DNA from: Beijerinckiaceae bacterium
GTDB lineage: Bacteria > Pseudomonadota > Alphaproteobacteria > Rhizobiales > Beijerinckiaceae
Assembly: GCA_947478455.1 (NCBI GenBank)
Contig: CANJWR010000012.1
Coordinates: 1 to 49,103 of the forward strand
Direction: 5' to 3'
DNA length: 49,103 bases
Numbering within the stretch: the first letter of the stretch is position 1; each line of letters begins with the position of its first letter. Under the pieces are notes generated by a model. The model saw only the letters and a program-made list of their open reading frames with translations, made no database searches and was not told the origin of the DNA. Below are positions 22,500 through 31,673 of this stretch, piece by piece. Both the position numbers and the translations under genes were made by a program.

Positions 22500-25400
22500 A
22501 CAAGGCGGTTCCCTGGAGCATCAAAGGCGTCGATTTCGATGCGCGCGAATCCGCCAAGGAGGCGGCTCGCCGCGCCGGAATGACACTCGGCGAATGGCTT
22601 AACAGCGTCATTGCCGACAAGGCCGCAGATCTTGGCGTCGATGCCGACGATGTCGACGAGGACAGCCGGCTCGAAGCCATCACGGCGCGGCTCGCCAAAA
22701 TGTCCCGCCGCGATACCCCGGTTGTTGCCGCGCCTGCAAAACGCAAATCCGAACGTCATGCGCCGGTTGAACGTCCAGCTCCGCGCCGCCCTGTTGCGGC
22801 GGTCGAGGAGGAGGACCTAGACGACGATTTTGACGATACGCCCGCGCCGCGTCTCGGTGCCCGCCGCCGTAACGAGCCGCGAGAGGCTTCGTTCTCCGCA
22901 ATCCGTCGCCAGCGTCGGCCCGAACCCGCTCCCGACTACGAAATCCGGCAGGTTTACGCCGATCCGGAAGCCATTCTGGACGAAGCGGCCCGCGTGTTCG
23001 AACGCGGAGCCCGTCGCACCAGTCTGGAAACCAGCGCCGCCCTCGCCAAGGTCTCGCGCCGTCTCGCCAATATCGAGGCTGCCATTGAGGACCGCGACGA
23101 GGAGGTCCCGCCGAACGAAGTTCACAAGGCCATCGCGCGGCTCGAATCGCGCATCGAATCCATTTCGAAGCCCAAGCCGGTAGATCCCGCCGAAGCGACG
23201 CTCAAGCAACTCGACCAGAAGCTCGAATTGCTCGCCAGCCAGTTGCGCCCGGCCGAGCCCGATCAGTCGGCCGATATTTCTCGCCTCGAAGGCAAGATCA
23301 ATCGTCTGCTGCGTACCGTGGACCGTCCGCGCTATTCCGAGCCCGCGCGCAACGTGGCGGTCGAGGCGGCCTACGAGGCAGCGCCGGTTCAGCCACCCGT
23401 TCAGCAACCCGCGCCCTTCGAGTATGAGCCAGACCGTTCGCTTGCGGGCGCGCCGCGTTCGCTGACCGACGCCATCGCCCAGATCGCCCGCCGTCAGCGC
23501 GAACTCGATGCGCCTGTCGCGCCCGCCGCAGCGCCTCCCGCGCCGGCTCTCCCGGTTGCGCGTCGCGCGCCGCCGGCTCCGGGCTGGGAGCCTCCGGTGG
23601 TTCCGGCTGCGCCCGCCTATCAGCGGGCGCCCCAGGCACCTATTGCGCCGGCCCCTGTCCCTTACGATCCGGGTCTCAAGAACGAGATCGCCAGCCTTTC
23701 GGCTCGCATCGACGAGATGCGCCGCGATTCCATTCTGCGCGAAGAACAATTGCGCAAGGAAGCCGCCCAGCGCGAGGAAAATCTGCGCCGCGAGGCCGAG
23801 CAGCGCGAAGAACAATTGCGTCGTGACGCCGAGAAGCGTCAGGAGCAGCTTCGCGCCGAACAGCAACGGCAGGATCAACTGCGGGCGGAACAGCTCCGTC
23901 AGGAGCAGCAAAAGCTGGAACAGGCCCGCAAGGACGCCGCGATGCGCGAAGAGCAGCGCCGCGCCGAGCCTTCGCAGGCGCCGCAACTGGAATCCTTGCG
24001 CCGCGACGTCGCCGACATGTCGTCAGCCGTCTCCGGCCTTGCGCCCCGCGAGGCCGTGGTTTCGCTGGAAGTTGCTGTGCGCGATCTTACGCGCCGGGTC
24101 GATGCGTCGCGTCAGGAAGGCGTACGCGAGGTTGTTCTGCAGCCGATCGAAAACCTGCTGAAAGACATTCGCAATTCGCTGTCCGATTTCGCCCCGCGTT
24201 CGACAGTCGACACGATTTCGAGCGAATTGCGCGCGATCGGAACAAAGATTAACGCGCTGGGCTCGTCAGAAGTCGATCACGCGACACTTAAGCGCGTGCA
24301 GGAACAGACGCAGGAAATCCGCAATCTTCTGGCGGCTGCTGTCGCGCATCCGCTGCCGATTGAAAGCATTGAACGGCAGATCGCGGCGCTCACTGATCGC
24401 GTCGATTTTCTCGCCACATCGGGCGGCTCGACCGGACATGCCGATGCTGTTGGCCAGACCGTCAATGAAATTCGAAGCAGCCTTGATCGCTCCATGCCAC
24501 CGTCGCTTCTGCGCACCCTGGAAGAGCGTATTGAATCGCTGGCCCATAAGCTCGACGACGCTGTTTCACAGGCCGGCGCTTCCGATCAGCTTGATGAACT
24601 GACGCGCCGCATCGACGAGGTTCATCATTCGCTGGCTCAGAAGTTTGAGCGGATCGAGCGCATCGAGCGGGTTGAACAGCCGGCGGTCGATGTCGGCGCG
24701 CTGGAATCGCTGGTGCGCGACCTTGCGGTCAAGATCGACAGTGCCGTTTCACATTCCTCGTCGACCGATCAGCTCGAAGAACTGACCAGCCGCATTAACG
24801 ACGTGCATCGCGAACTGTCTACGCGGGCCGAATATCCCGCCGCCGCAGTGTCGGCGGATACGTCCTTGCTGGAAAATATGATTCGCGATCTGGCCGAGAA
24901 GGTCGAAGAAGCGAGTCAGGCCAGCGACGACGGCGGACTGATCAGCGCCCTGCAATTGCAGATCGCCCGCCTTGCCGAACGTCTTGACCGCTCGGACGCC
25001 AATGCGGGTTCGCTCGTGGCGCTCGAGCGTCTGGTGTCCGATCTCTTCACCCAGCTCGACGCAAACCGCGCCGCCGCCATCACTGCGGCGGAAAACGCCG
25101 CACATGCGGCAGCGCAGGAAGTGCTGCGCTCCTCTGCACACGGCCAGTCCGGCGGCCTGCAGGTGCCCGAAAGCATCACGAAAGATCTTGCGCATCTTCG
25201 CTCGTTGCAGGATGTCGCCGACCGCCGTACCCACGCCACCCTGACGGCGGTTCACGAGACGCTCGAAAAGGTCGTTGACCGTCTGGCGATGCTCGAAAAC
25301 GAAGTTGTGGATGTGCGCGTCGGCAATTCGATTGCGCGCGCCGACCATATCGTGCGCGAAGCCAGCGAACAGTCCTTCGCGCGCGCTCCCCGCAAACCCG

Positions 25401-26980
25401 AGCCCGATCTGGACTTCGATGACGATCAGGCCACATGGTCGAACAAGGCGGCGCCGGCCGAACCGATCCACCGCGCCAATATAGCAGACGAACTTCCGCC
25501 GCAGCGGAAGGAAAGCCCTGCGGCCCATATTCCCGAAACGGACATTCCGCTGGGGCGGCAGGACGATATTCTGATCGAACCAGGTTCCGGCTTTGCGCCA
25601 TCGCGCCGTGGCGCGGAAGCGCCTTCGCGCCGCGAGCCAGCCGCAATTCCCGATGCCGATGCGCCACTGGGATCGCAAGACCCGCGCACTGCCCAGTCGA
25701 GCTTTATCGCGGCCGCACGCCGCGCCGCGCAGGCCGCGACAGCTGAAGCTGCGCAGCAGTCCGGCCCGCAAAAGGGCGGCGCCGCCGCTGCAGTTGAAAG
25801 TGCTCTGGCTGACGCCAAGGCGCGCGCGCGCGCCGCCGCCGCCGCCATGTCGGAGCGCATTCAGGACGGTCAGGCAAAGCCTTCGATGTTGGGCAAGGTC
25901 CGCTCGGTGCTGGCGGCGCGCAAGCGCGTGCTGCTGCTCGGCGTTGCGGCTCTCATCGTGATCGGCGGTTCCGCACAGGTAGCCCGCACAATTCTGTTCC
26001 AGCGTTCGGCGCCGTCGCCGGTTATCGATCTTGCGCCGCCGGCCGAAGGCGCTTTGCCGGGCGCCGAGGGAACAGAAAACGCGCCGGCTGGCGAGACTGC
26101 TCCGCGTCAGCGTCAGGGAGCGCTCATCGACCGCAGCGTGCGCGAATTGCCTACTGCGTCTGTCGCGGACCGGACCATCTCGGGCGCAGTCGACACCAGC
26201 CCGGTTGCGACAATTCCGCCTGCAACGCCGGTACTCGCCAACCCGACAAATATCGCCGCCATCGATCAGAGCCTTCAGGTCGGCTCCCTGCGTGAGCAGG
26301 CCACTAAGGGCGTCGCGGCCGCACAGTTCGAACTCGGCCTTCGCTATGCAGAAGGGCGCTCGGTCACGCGCGATCTGAAACTTGCCGCTCAATGGCTCGA
26401 AAAGGCAGCGCTTCAAAATCTCGCGCCCGCCCAGTATCGTCTGGGTTCGCTCTATGAAAAGGGCTACGGGGTCGATAAAAATACCCAGAAGGCGCGGTCC
26501 TGGTACACGAAGTCGGCAGATCAGGGCAACGTGAAGGCCATGCACAATCTTGCCGTGCTGCTCGCAGATGGCGGCGGCGACAAGCCTGATTATGTGGCTG
26601 CGGCGCAATGGTTCCACAAAGCCGCCGAATATGGCGTGCGCGACAGCCAGTATAATCTGGCGATCCTCTACGCGCGTGGTCTCGGCACGCCGCAGAACAT
26701 GCCACAGGCTTATAGCTGGTTCACGATCGCCGCAAAGCAGGGCGACGGCGAAGCCGCAAAGAAGCGCGATGAAGTGGCCGGACGGCTGAACGCCCAGCAG
26801 CTTGAAACCGCGAAGTCAGCTGCCGAAACGTTCAAGCCGCGCTCATCCGATCAGGCCGCCAACGAAGTTGAAGCCCCTGTTGGCGGATGGGACGCCGCGC
26901 CGGCGACCGTCGAGACAAAGCCTCAGCAGCACGCCTCGAAGCCGAAGACCAACCTCAAGGCGAAAGTTTCAAACCTCTGA
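22496..26980 (+). CDS. PodJ-like polar localisation protein with coiled coils and SEL1 repeats
   Basis: A 1494-residue protein that resembles PodJ, the pole-organising factor of alphaproteobacteria. ATG 22496 starts MNKAVPWSIKGVDFDARESA, the conserved head of the family, with GMTLGEWLN just after; the frame is open back to 22292, but the upstream part has no family pattern. The order is: an acidic/Arg/Pro-rich region (to ~350), a Glu/Gln/Arg single helix (about 415-492), a long cytoplasmic coiled coil with three imperfect repeats (675-832), and a low-complexity Ala/Arg part. One membrane helix (1145-1163) follows, then a periplasmic Pro-rich linker and four SEL1 repeats (about 1271-1432). Typical PodJ proteins end in a peptidoglycan-binding domain; this one has only a short Lys-rich tail. 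Confidence 0.85.
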   Translation: MNKAVPWSIKGVDFDARESAKEAARRAGMTLGEWLNSVIADKAADLGVDADDVDEDSRLEAITARLAKMSRRDTPVVAAPAKRKSERHAPVERPAPRRPVAAVEEEDLDDDFDDTPAPRLGARRRNEPREASFSAIRRQRRPEPAPDYEIRQVYADPEAILDEAARVFERGARRTSLETSAALAKVSRRLANIEAAIEDRDEEVPPNEVHKAIARLESRIESISKPKPVDPAEATLKQLDQKLELLASQLRPAEPDQSADISRLEGKINRLLRTVDRPRYSEPARNVAVEAAYEAAPVQPPVQQPAPFEYEPDRSLAGAPRSLTDAIAQIARRQRELDAPVAPAAAPPAPALPVARRAPPAPGWEPPVVPAAPAYQRAPQAPIAPAPVPYDPGLKNEIASLSARIDEMRRDSILREEQLRKEAAQREENLRREAEQREEQLRRDAEKRQEQLRAEQQRQDQLRAEQLRQEQQKLEQARKDAAMREEQRRAEPSQAPQLESLRRDVADMSSAVSGLAPREAVVSLEVAVRDLTRRVDASRQEGVREVVLQPIENLLKDIRNSLSDFAPRSTVDTISSELRAIGTKINALGSSEVDHATLKRVQEQTQEIRNLLAAAVAHPLPIESIERQIAALTDRVDFLATSGGSTGHADAVGQTVNEIRSSLDRSMPPSLLRTLEERIESLAHKLDDAVSQAGASDQLDELTRRIDEVHHSLAQKFERIERIERVEQPAVDVGALESLVRDLAVKIDSAVSHSSSTDQLEELTSRINDVHRELSTRAEYPAAAVSADTSLLENMIRDLAEKVEEASQASDDGGLISALQLQIARLAERLDRSDANAGSLVALERLVSDLFTQLDANRAAAITAAENAAHAAAQEVLRSSAHGQSGGLQVPESITKDLAHLRSLQDVADRRTHATLTAVHETLEKVVDRLAMLENEVVDVRVGNSIARADHIVREASEQSFARAPRKPEPDLDFDDDQATWSNKAAPAEPIHRANIADELPPQRKESPAAHIPETDIPLGRQDDILIEPGSGFAPSRRGAEAPSRREPAAIPDADAPLGSQDPRTAQSSFIAAARRAAQAATAEAAQQSGPQKGGAAAAVESALADAKARARAAAAAMSERIQDGQAKPSMLGKVRSVLAARKRVLLLGVAALIVIGGSAQVARTILFQRSAPSPVIDLAPPAEGALPGAEGTENAPAGETAPRQRQGALIDRSVRELPTASVADRTISGAVDTSPVATIPPATPVLANPTNIAAIDQSLQVGSLREQATKGVAAAQFELGLRYAEGRSVTRDLKLAAQWLEKAALQNLAPAQYRLGSLYEKGYGVDKNTQKARSWYTKSADQGNVKAMHNLAVLLADGGGDKPDYVAAAQWFHKAAEYGVRDSQYNLAILYARGLGTPQNMPQAYSWFTIAAKQGDGEAAKKRDEVAGRLNAQQLETAKSAAETFKPRSSDQAANEVEAPVGGWDAAPATVETKPQQHASKPKTNLKAKVSNL
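24518..24991 (+). repeat. three imperfect coding repeats in the PodJ-like coiled coil
   Basis: Units begin at 24518 (LEERIESLAHKLDDAVS), 24701 (LESLVRDLAVKIDSAVS) and 24869 (LENMIRDLAEKVEEAS), with periods of 61 and 56 codons. The first two share DQL-ELT-RI-VH-L. They are protein-level repeats and DNA identity is low, so they are old. Confidence 0.7.
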
Positions 26981-27160
26981 GACATTTGCGGGGTTGACGC
27001 ACGGTTCCGTTCGGGGTCTGAGACACATCCGTGCTCGTTGCGAATTGTGGCCCCCGGCTTTGCCGGAAGCTGCATCGCAAAGAGAACAGCCGAAAACCGA
27101 ATTCAGCAGCATTTCCCCGACGCCTTTGGCCCGGAAGAAGCGCTCTGGCTCAGGCGTTTC

Positions 27161-28087
27161 ATGCAAATCTATCTGCCGATAGCCGAACTTCCAGTGGACG
27201 TGTTCTTTATCGTCCTGATGGGCATGGCGGTGGGGTTCATCTCCGGCATGTTTGGAATCGGCGGCGGCTTTTTGTTGACGCCATTGCTCATCTTTGTCGG
27301 GATTCCCCCGGCTGTGGCGGTCGCCACGCAGGCTCCCCAGATCGTCGCGACGTCCACCACAGGCGCAATTGCCTACTGGCGCAAGCGGGCTGTCGATTTC
27401 AAACTCGGAATGGTGCTGTTGACGGGCGGCCTGACCGGGACGTTTCTGGGCGTCGCCTTCTTCAACCAGATGCGCCGCATCGGTCAGCTCGATACGGTGA
27501 TCTCCCTTTCGTATCTGACGTTGTTGGGACTGGTTGGCTCATTCGTGCTGATCGAGAGCCTGAACGCCATCATTGCGGCGCGACGCGGCCGCGCCAAACC
27601 CACGCGCCGTGGTGGACAGCATTCTTGGTACGAGGGCTTGCCGTTCAAGATGAGGTTTCCGCGTTCTGGCCTTTATATCAGCGTGATTCCGGTCTTGATT
27701 GTATCGCTGGCCATAGGCTTCGCCGGAGCCGTTCTGGGCATCGGTGGCGGCTTTATTCTGGTTCCGGCGCTGATCTATATATTTCGTGTCCGCACTGCCG
27801 TCGTGGTCGGTACAAGTCTTTTTCAGATTCTGCTCACAATGATTGCGGCCACATTGCTGCACGCAATATCGAGCCATACGGTTGATATCTATCTGGCCCT
27901 GTTGCTGATGGGAGGCAGCGTCTTCGGCGCGCAATTCGGCGCCCGCACCGGCGCTGCCATCAAGGCCGAACATTTTCGCTTTCTCCTCGGCGCTCTTGTG
28001 CTCATCGTGGCCGTGCGTTTCGGCGTCGAGCTGATGGGCCAGCCAAAGGAAATGTTCTCCGTTACGGCGACGGAGACCGTTCGATGA
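27161..28087 (+). CDS. TauE/SafE family membrane exporter
   Basis: A 308-residue membrane protein of the sulfite/organosulfur exporter family. ATG 27161 is chosen; the frame stays open to 27038, but that part is not membrane-like. It shows the family's two related halves: VGFISGMFGIGGGFLLTPLL near the start and IGFAGAVLGIGGGFILVPAL near residue 190. About eight helices are expected. The stop overlaps the next gene (ATGA), which encodes a TIGR02186 protein; this pairing is known in alphaproteobacteria. Export of sulfite or sulfoacetate is the family guess; the real substrate is unknown. Confidence 0.9.
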   Translation: MQIYLPIAELPVDVFFIVLMGMAVGFISGMFGIGGGFLLTPLLIFVGIPPAVAVATQAPQIVATSTTGAIAYWRKRAVDFKLGMVLLTGGLTGTFLGVAFFNQMRRIGQLDTVISLSYLTLLGLVGSFVLIESLNAIIAARRGRAKPTRRGGQHSWYEGLPFKMRFPRSGLYISVIPVLIVSLAIGFAGAVLGIGGGFILVPALIYIFRVRTAVVVGTSLFQILLTMIAATLLHAISSHTVDIYLALLLMGGSVFGAQFGARTGAAIKAEHFRFLLGALVLIVAVRFGVELMGQPKEMFSVTATETVR

Positions 28088-28851
28088 TGCAGATAATTCT
28101 TCGTATCATTGCAGGGCTGACCTGTCTTCTGGCGATCAATGCGTCCGCGCAGGCCGAAAATCTCATCATATCCCTGTCGGCGGATATGGTTGAAATCCGC
28201 TCCAACTTTACCGGTGCGCAGATCGCGCTGTTCGGCGCAATCCAGCCGGACCAGGGAGCCACGGCGCGCCGCCGCTATGACGTCGTTGCGACCACACGCG
28301 GCCCGCGCGGCTCGGTGACAATCTGGCAGAAGCAGAAATTTGGTCCGTTCTGGCTCAATCTCGATCAACGCAAAATGATTGCGATTCCGTCCTTCGCGTC
28401 TGTTTTGTCGAGCAGGCCTGTTGCGGACATATTGCCGGAAAAAGAGCGCGCCAATCTGCGCGTCGGGCTCGACCAGATCGTGCCGGAACAGACGAGCGGG
28501 CGCGACGCAAACCTTCCGGCGTTCCGGGAGGGGCTCGTGCGGCTGCGCAGCCGGCAAGGCCTGTTTGAAGAAAACGCGTCAGCCTTCCGGTTTCTGTCTC
28601 CAAATCTTTTTCAGGCCACGATTCCTGTTTTGGCGACAGCTCCCATCGGCAAGTACGATGTGGACGTAAAGGTGTTTTCCGACGGCGCTCTCGTGGCCAG
28701 CGCCGGGAAGTCCTTCACCATTGAGAAGGGTGGCGCGGAACAATTCATCTGGAAAGCCGCCCTTGATCACAGTCTTCTGTACGGGCTGGTCATGGTTTTC
28801 ATCTCGCTCATTGTCGGCTGGACCGCGAGCGTCATTTTCCGCCGCGACTAA
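28084..28851 (+). CDS. TIGR02186 family membrane-anchored protein
   Basis: A 255-residue protein with a signal peptide (MMQIILRIIAGLTCLLAINA, cleaved after SAQA), a periplasmic domain of about 195 residues, and one C-terminal membrane helix (SLLYGLVMVFISLIVGWTAS, about 232-251) with a short Arg-rich cytosolic end. The centre contains NLIISLSADMVEIRSNFTGA and WLNLDQRKMIAIPSFASVL, as in TIGR02186, whose members almost always follow TauE/SafE genes. The overlap with the exporter gene implies coupled synthesis, so it may be an accessory subunit. Its mechanism is not known. Confidence 0.88.
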   Translation: MMQIILRIIAGLTCLLAINASAQAENLIISLSADMVEIRSNFTGAQIALFGAIQPDQGATARRRYDVVATTRGPRGSVTIWQKQKFGPFWLNLDQRKMIAIPSFASVLSSRPVADILPEKERANLRVGLDQIVPEQTSGRDANLPAFREGLVRLRSRQGLFEENASAFRFLSPNLFQATIPVLATAPIGKYDVDVKVFSDGALVASAGKSFTIEKGGAEQFIWKAALDHSLLYGLVMVFISLIVGWTASVIFRRD

Positions 28852-28985
28852 GGCCCCGATGGGGTTGATCGTCGCAGGTCGATAGTCGGGCCTCATCCCG
28901 GTTGCGGCTTGCCTCCCGGCAGGGCATTCTCTGGCTTAAGCGGAAAGCCGCAAATCATTCACCGGGGAAGCGAGAGGGTCAGCGC

Positions 28986-29498
28986 ATGGAACTTGGCGAA
29001 GACGATCTGATGGAGATCCTCAAGATTTTCGAACAGTCGAAGTTCGAATTTTTGCATCTTGAACAGGGGGAACTGAAACTCAGCGTCGGCAAGACCGGAT
29101 ATGCGGCGCCCGCGCCGACAGCCCCACCGGTTGTTGCCCCGCTTGCGGCGATGGCGCCGGCTGCGCCTGCCGCTGCTGGCGGAGCCCCGTGGGGCAAGGG
29201 CGCAACCGCCGCGCCTGCCGCGTCCGCTCCATCCGTTGCGCCGGTCGCCGATGGGCTGGTGGCAGTCCCCTCCCCGATGGTCGGCAAGTTCTACGCACAG
29301 CCCTCGCCCGCCGATCCTCCCTATGTGTCTGTCGGCTCGCAGGTCGAAGTCGGCGGTACGCTGGGCCTTGTTGAGGTGATGAAGGTTTTCACCAGCGTGC
29401 AGGCCGACATGGCTGGCACGGTCGAGCAGATCCTCGTGAAGGATGGTCAGTCGGTCGAATACGGCCAGACGCTGTTCCTGATGAGGCCCGCCACATGA
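28986..29498 (+). CDS. biotin carboxyl carrier protein (AccB-like)
   Basis: A 170-residue biotin carrier. It starts MELGEDDLMEILKIFEQSKF, like the AccB N-terminus, followed by a Pro/Ala-rich linker (about 38-92) and the biotinyl domain (about 95-170). The biotin site reads EVMKVF with K133 instead of the usual EAMKM, so this is a divergent carrier. It still has the PSPMVGKFY start and the GTVEQILVKDGQSVEYGQTLF end. Its stop overlaps the next gene, which encodes the carboxyltransferase. It is therefore probably the carrier of that enzyme rather than the housekeeping fatty-acid AccB. Confidence 0.9.
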   Translation: MELGEDDLMEILKIFEQSKFEFLHLEQGELKLSVGKTGYAAPAPTAPPVVAPLAAMAPAAPAAAGGAPWGKGATAAPAASAPSVAPVADGLVAVPSPMVGKFYAQPSPADPPYVSVGSQVEVGGTLGLVEVMKVFTSVQADMAGTVEQILVKDGQSVEYGQTLFLMRPAT

Positions 29499-30955
29499 GC
29501 GACATCCGCTTCGTCGACACCACCATCCGCGACGGTCACCAGAGTCTCTGGGCCGAGCGCATGACGACCGGCATGATGACCCCCATCGCGGGTACGCTCG
29601 ACGCCGCAGGTTTCGATGCGGTGGAAATCCTCTCGGGCTCGCACGTCAAGAAATCCGTACGTGAATTGCGCGAAGACCCGTGGGATCGCATCCGCTTTGT
29701 GGCGCAGCGCATGCCCAATACGCCGCTGCGGCTGATCGCCGGACGCATCAACACATTCGGGTTTGATCCGCCCGAAATGTACCAGCTCTTCATCGACCGC
29801 ATGGCCGCTAATGGCGTGCGCGAGGCGCGCATTTCCGAACCGTGGAACGATCTGCCAGGTTGGACGCGCCGTGTCGTGTCGGCTCGCAAGGCGGGCCTGC
29901 GGCCCATCGTGAATCTCATCTACTCGGTTTCGCCGCGCCATACGGATGAGTATTACATCGAGCGTACCAAGCAGGCCGTCACGCTCGCGCCCTACCGGCT
30001 CTGCCTGAAGGATCCCGGCGGTCTGCTGACGCCCGAACGCACCCGCACGCTGGCGCCCGCCATTCTGGCGCACGCCAACGGCATTCCGGTAGAGCTGCAT
30101 TCCCATTGCAACACGGGTCTCGGGCCGCTCTGCGCCATCGAGGCCGTGAAAGCTGGCATCAAGATCATTAATACCGCAATCCCGCCGCTGGCGGACGGCG
30201 CATCCCTGCCGTCGATCTTCAATGTCGCGGCGAACTTGCGTGCGCTCGGCTACAATGCAGACATTGACGATGCGTCGCTGCGTTCTGTCGCGAAGCACTT
30301 TGCGGTGATTGCGAAACGCGAAGGCTTTCCGGTCGGCGCGCCGGTCGAATACGACGAGACGCAATACCAGCATCAGGTGCCGGGCGGCATGATCTCCAAC
30401 CTTGGCCACCAGCTTGCGCAGGTCGGCAAGGCGCACAAACTGCAGGAGGCTTTGGAAGAAACCATTCGGGTGCGGGCCGAACTCGGCTATCCGATCATGG
30501 TGACGCCTTTGTCGCAATTCGTCGGCAGTCAGGCCGCCATCAACGTCATTGTCGGCGAGAGATACAAGGAAGTCACCGATCAGGTGATCCGGCTTGCGCT
30601 CGGCCAGCACGGTGAGGAAGCCGTGACGCTGATGGACCAGAACGTGCGCGCGCGAATTCTCGACCGCCCGCGCGCCCGCGAAATCATGGCGGAAAACCCG
30701 ACGCTGCCCACCCTGAAGGAATTGCGCGCTGAACTCGCCGGCCCCGATACGTCGGACGAGGAATTGCTGCTGCGCTGGCTCGTCAACAAGGAAGACGTCG
30801 CCATCATGCGCCAGACACCCCCGAAGGGCGACTATAATTCAGGCCGTCACCCGCTCGTGGCGCTGGTGGCGAGTCTCGCGGACCGCGCTGACATGGCGCT
30901 GATCGAGATCAAGAGGCCGGGCTTCTCAGTGAAGCTGGAGAGAAAGGGGCCGTGA
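29495..30955 (+). CDS. carboxyltransferase subunit, pyruvate carboxylase/oxaloacetate decarboxylase type
   Basis: A 486-residue enzyme with an HMGL-like TIM barrel (about 1-280) and the PYC/OADA domain (about 285-450). Metal and catalytic residues are visible: D8 in DTTIRDGHQS, the carboxylated lysine K172 in LCLKDPGGLL, and H202/H204 in ELHSHCNTGLG. YQHQVPGGMISNL marks the second domain. It moves CO2 between carboxybiotin and a keto or acyl-CoA substrate. It overlaps the carrier gene by 4 bases. There is no biotin carboxylase gene (AccC type) nearby, so a complete carboxylase would need one from elsewhere, or the pair works as a decarboxylase or transcarboxylase. The C-terminal LIEIKRPGFSVKLERKG looks like an AccB head. 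Confidence 0.92.
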   Translation: MSDIRFVDTTIRDGHQSLWAERMTTGMMTPIAGTLDAAGFDAVEILSGSHVKKSVRELREDPWDRIRFVAQRMPNTPLRLIAGRINTFGFDPPEMYQLFIDRMAANGVREARISEPWNDLPGWTRRVVSARKAGLRPIVNLIYSVSPRHTDEYYIERTKQAVTLAPYRLCLKDPGGLLTPERTRTLAPAILAHANGIPVELHSHCNTGLGPLCAIEAVKAGIKIINTAIPPLADGASLPSIFNVAANLRALGYNADIDDASLRSVAKHFAVIAKREGFPVGAPVEYDETQYQHQVPGGMISNLGHQLAQVGKAHKLQEALEETIRVRAELGYPIMVTPLSQFVGSQAAINVIVGERYKEVTDQVIRLALGQHGEEAVTLMDQNVRARILDRPRAREIMAENPTLPTLKELRAELAGPDTSDEELLLRWLVNKEDVAIMRQTPPKGDYNSGRHPLVALVASLADRADMALIEIKRPGFSVKLERKGP

Positions 30956-30967
30956 AGCGCGCGTGAG

Positions 30968-31669
30968 CTAGTCGGCCAGACAACTCGCGGCGCTCACCGC
31001 ATAGACGCGGTCGCGCCCGAGCGCGTGGACGACGATCTCGCGTTCGCCAAACAGCTTTCCGAAAGCTTCATCGCGAAAATTAAGCCCGCCTGTGAAGGCC
31101 CCGAAGGCCGGCATCACGCAGCGCGACCCATCGGTCACGAAACAGCGTCTCCGCGTGCTTCCGCTCTGCGAGCGAATGCGCGCCGCAGGATGCAGATGCC
31201 CTGCAATTTCCCCAAGGGCCTCGCCAGCTAGCGGCTCGTGCCGGAAGGTCAGCGGCCCATGCTGGTAAATGTCGCGCCGCTCGCCGCCGACCTGCGCGGG
31301 CAGTTCCGGATCGTGATTGCCCGCAACCCAGATCCATTCGCGTCCGCGCTGGAGCGCCTCAATGCTGGACACATCGCCCTCGTGAATGCGCTGCCCGGCG
31401 CGCGTATCGTGAAACGAATCGCCCAGCGCCACGATGGCGCGCGGGCTGTAGCGCAAGGCGAGCCGCGCAATGCGCGCCAGCGTCGCAGCCGTATCGTAGG
31501 GCGGCAGAAACACGCGGCGTTCCGCAAAGGCCGAGCCTTTTTCGAAATGCAGATCGGCCACAATCAGCAGGCGATCGCTTTCGAGAAACAGCGCGCCTGA
31601 TGCGTCCGCCACGAAACCCAGCCCGGCGATCTCGATAGCCCCGCTGGCTGGCGCGCGATGTATCGTCAC
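30968..31669 (-). CDS. pdeM: ligase-associated DNA damage response endonuclease PdeM
   Basis: A 233-residue calcineurin-like phosphodiesterase. GTG 31669 is chosen because it comes 4 bases after the stop of the helicase gene; the frame is open far upstream, but inside that gene. Metal motifs: DLHFEKG (D39, H41), GDSFHD (D84), GNHD (N118, H119) and GHLHP (H158, H160). PdeM is known as the nuclease encoded with the Lhr-type helicase, an MBL-fold exonuclease and an ATP-dependent ligase, all implied in DNA crosslink repair. Here it follows the helicase directly. Confidence 0.93.
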   Translation of the reverse strand: MTIHRAPASGAIEIAGLGFVADASGALFLESDRLLIVADLHFEKGSAFAERRVFLPPYDTAATLARIARLALRYSPRAIVALGDSFHDTRAGQRIHEGDVSSIEALQRGREWIWVAGNHDPELPAQVGGERRDIYQHGPLTFRHEPLAGEALGEIAGHLHPAARIRSQSGSTRRRCFVTDGSRCVMPAFGAFTGGLNFRDEAFGKLFGEREIVVHALGRDRVYAVSAASCLAD

Positions 31670-31673
31670 GTTT

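Noticed and set aside
24749..26617. 622-codon minus-strand frame inside the PodJ-like gene
   Set aside because: Arg-rich shadow frame; the sense strand has SEL1 repeats, a membrane helix and coiled coils.
26981..27160. Terminator CCGGC-TTT-GCCGG after the PodJ-like gene
   Set aside because: The stem is 5 bp with no T run; too weak to list.
28852..28985. Riboswitch or attenuator before the biotin carrier
   Set aside because: Only a short CCCC/GGGG hairpin is seen; no known aptamer pattern.
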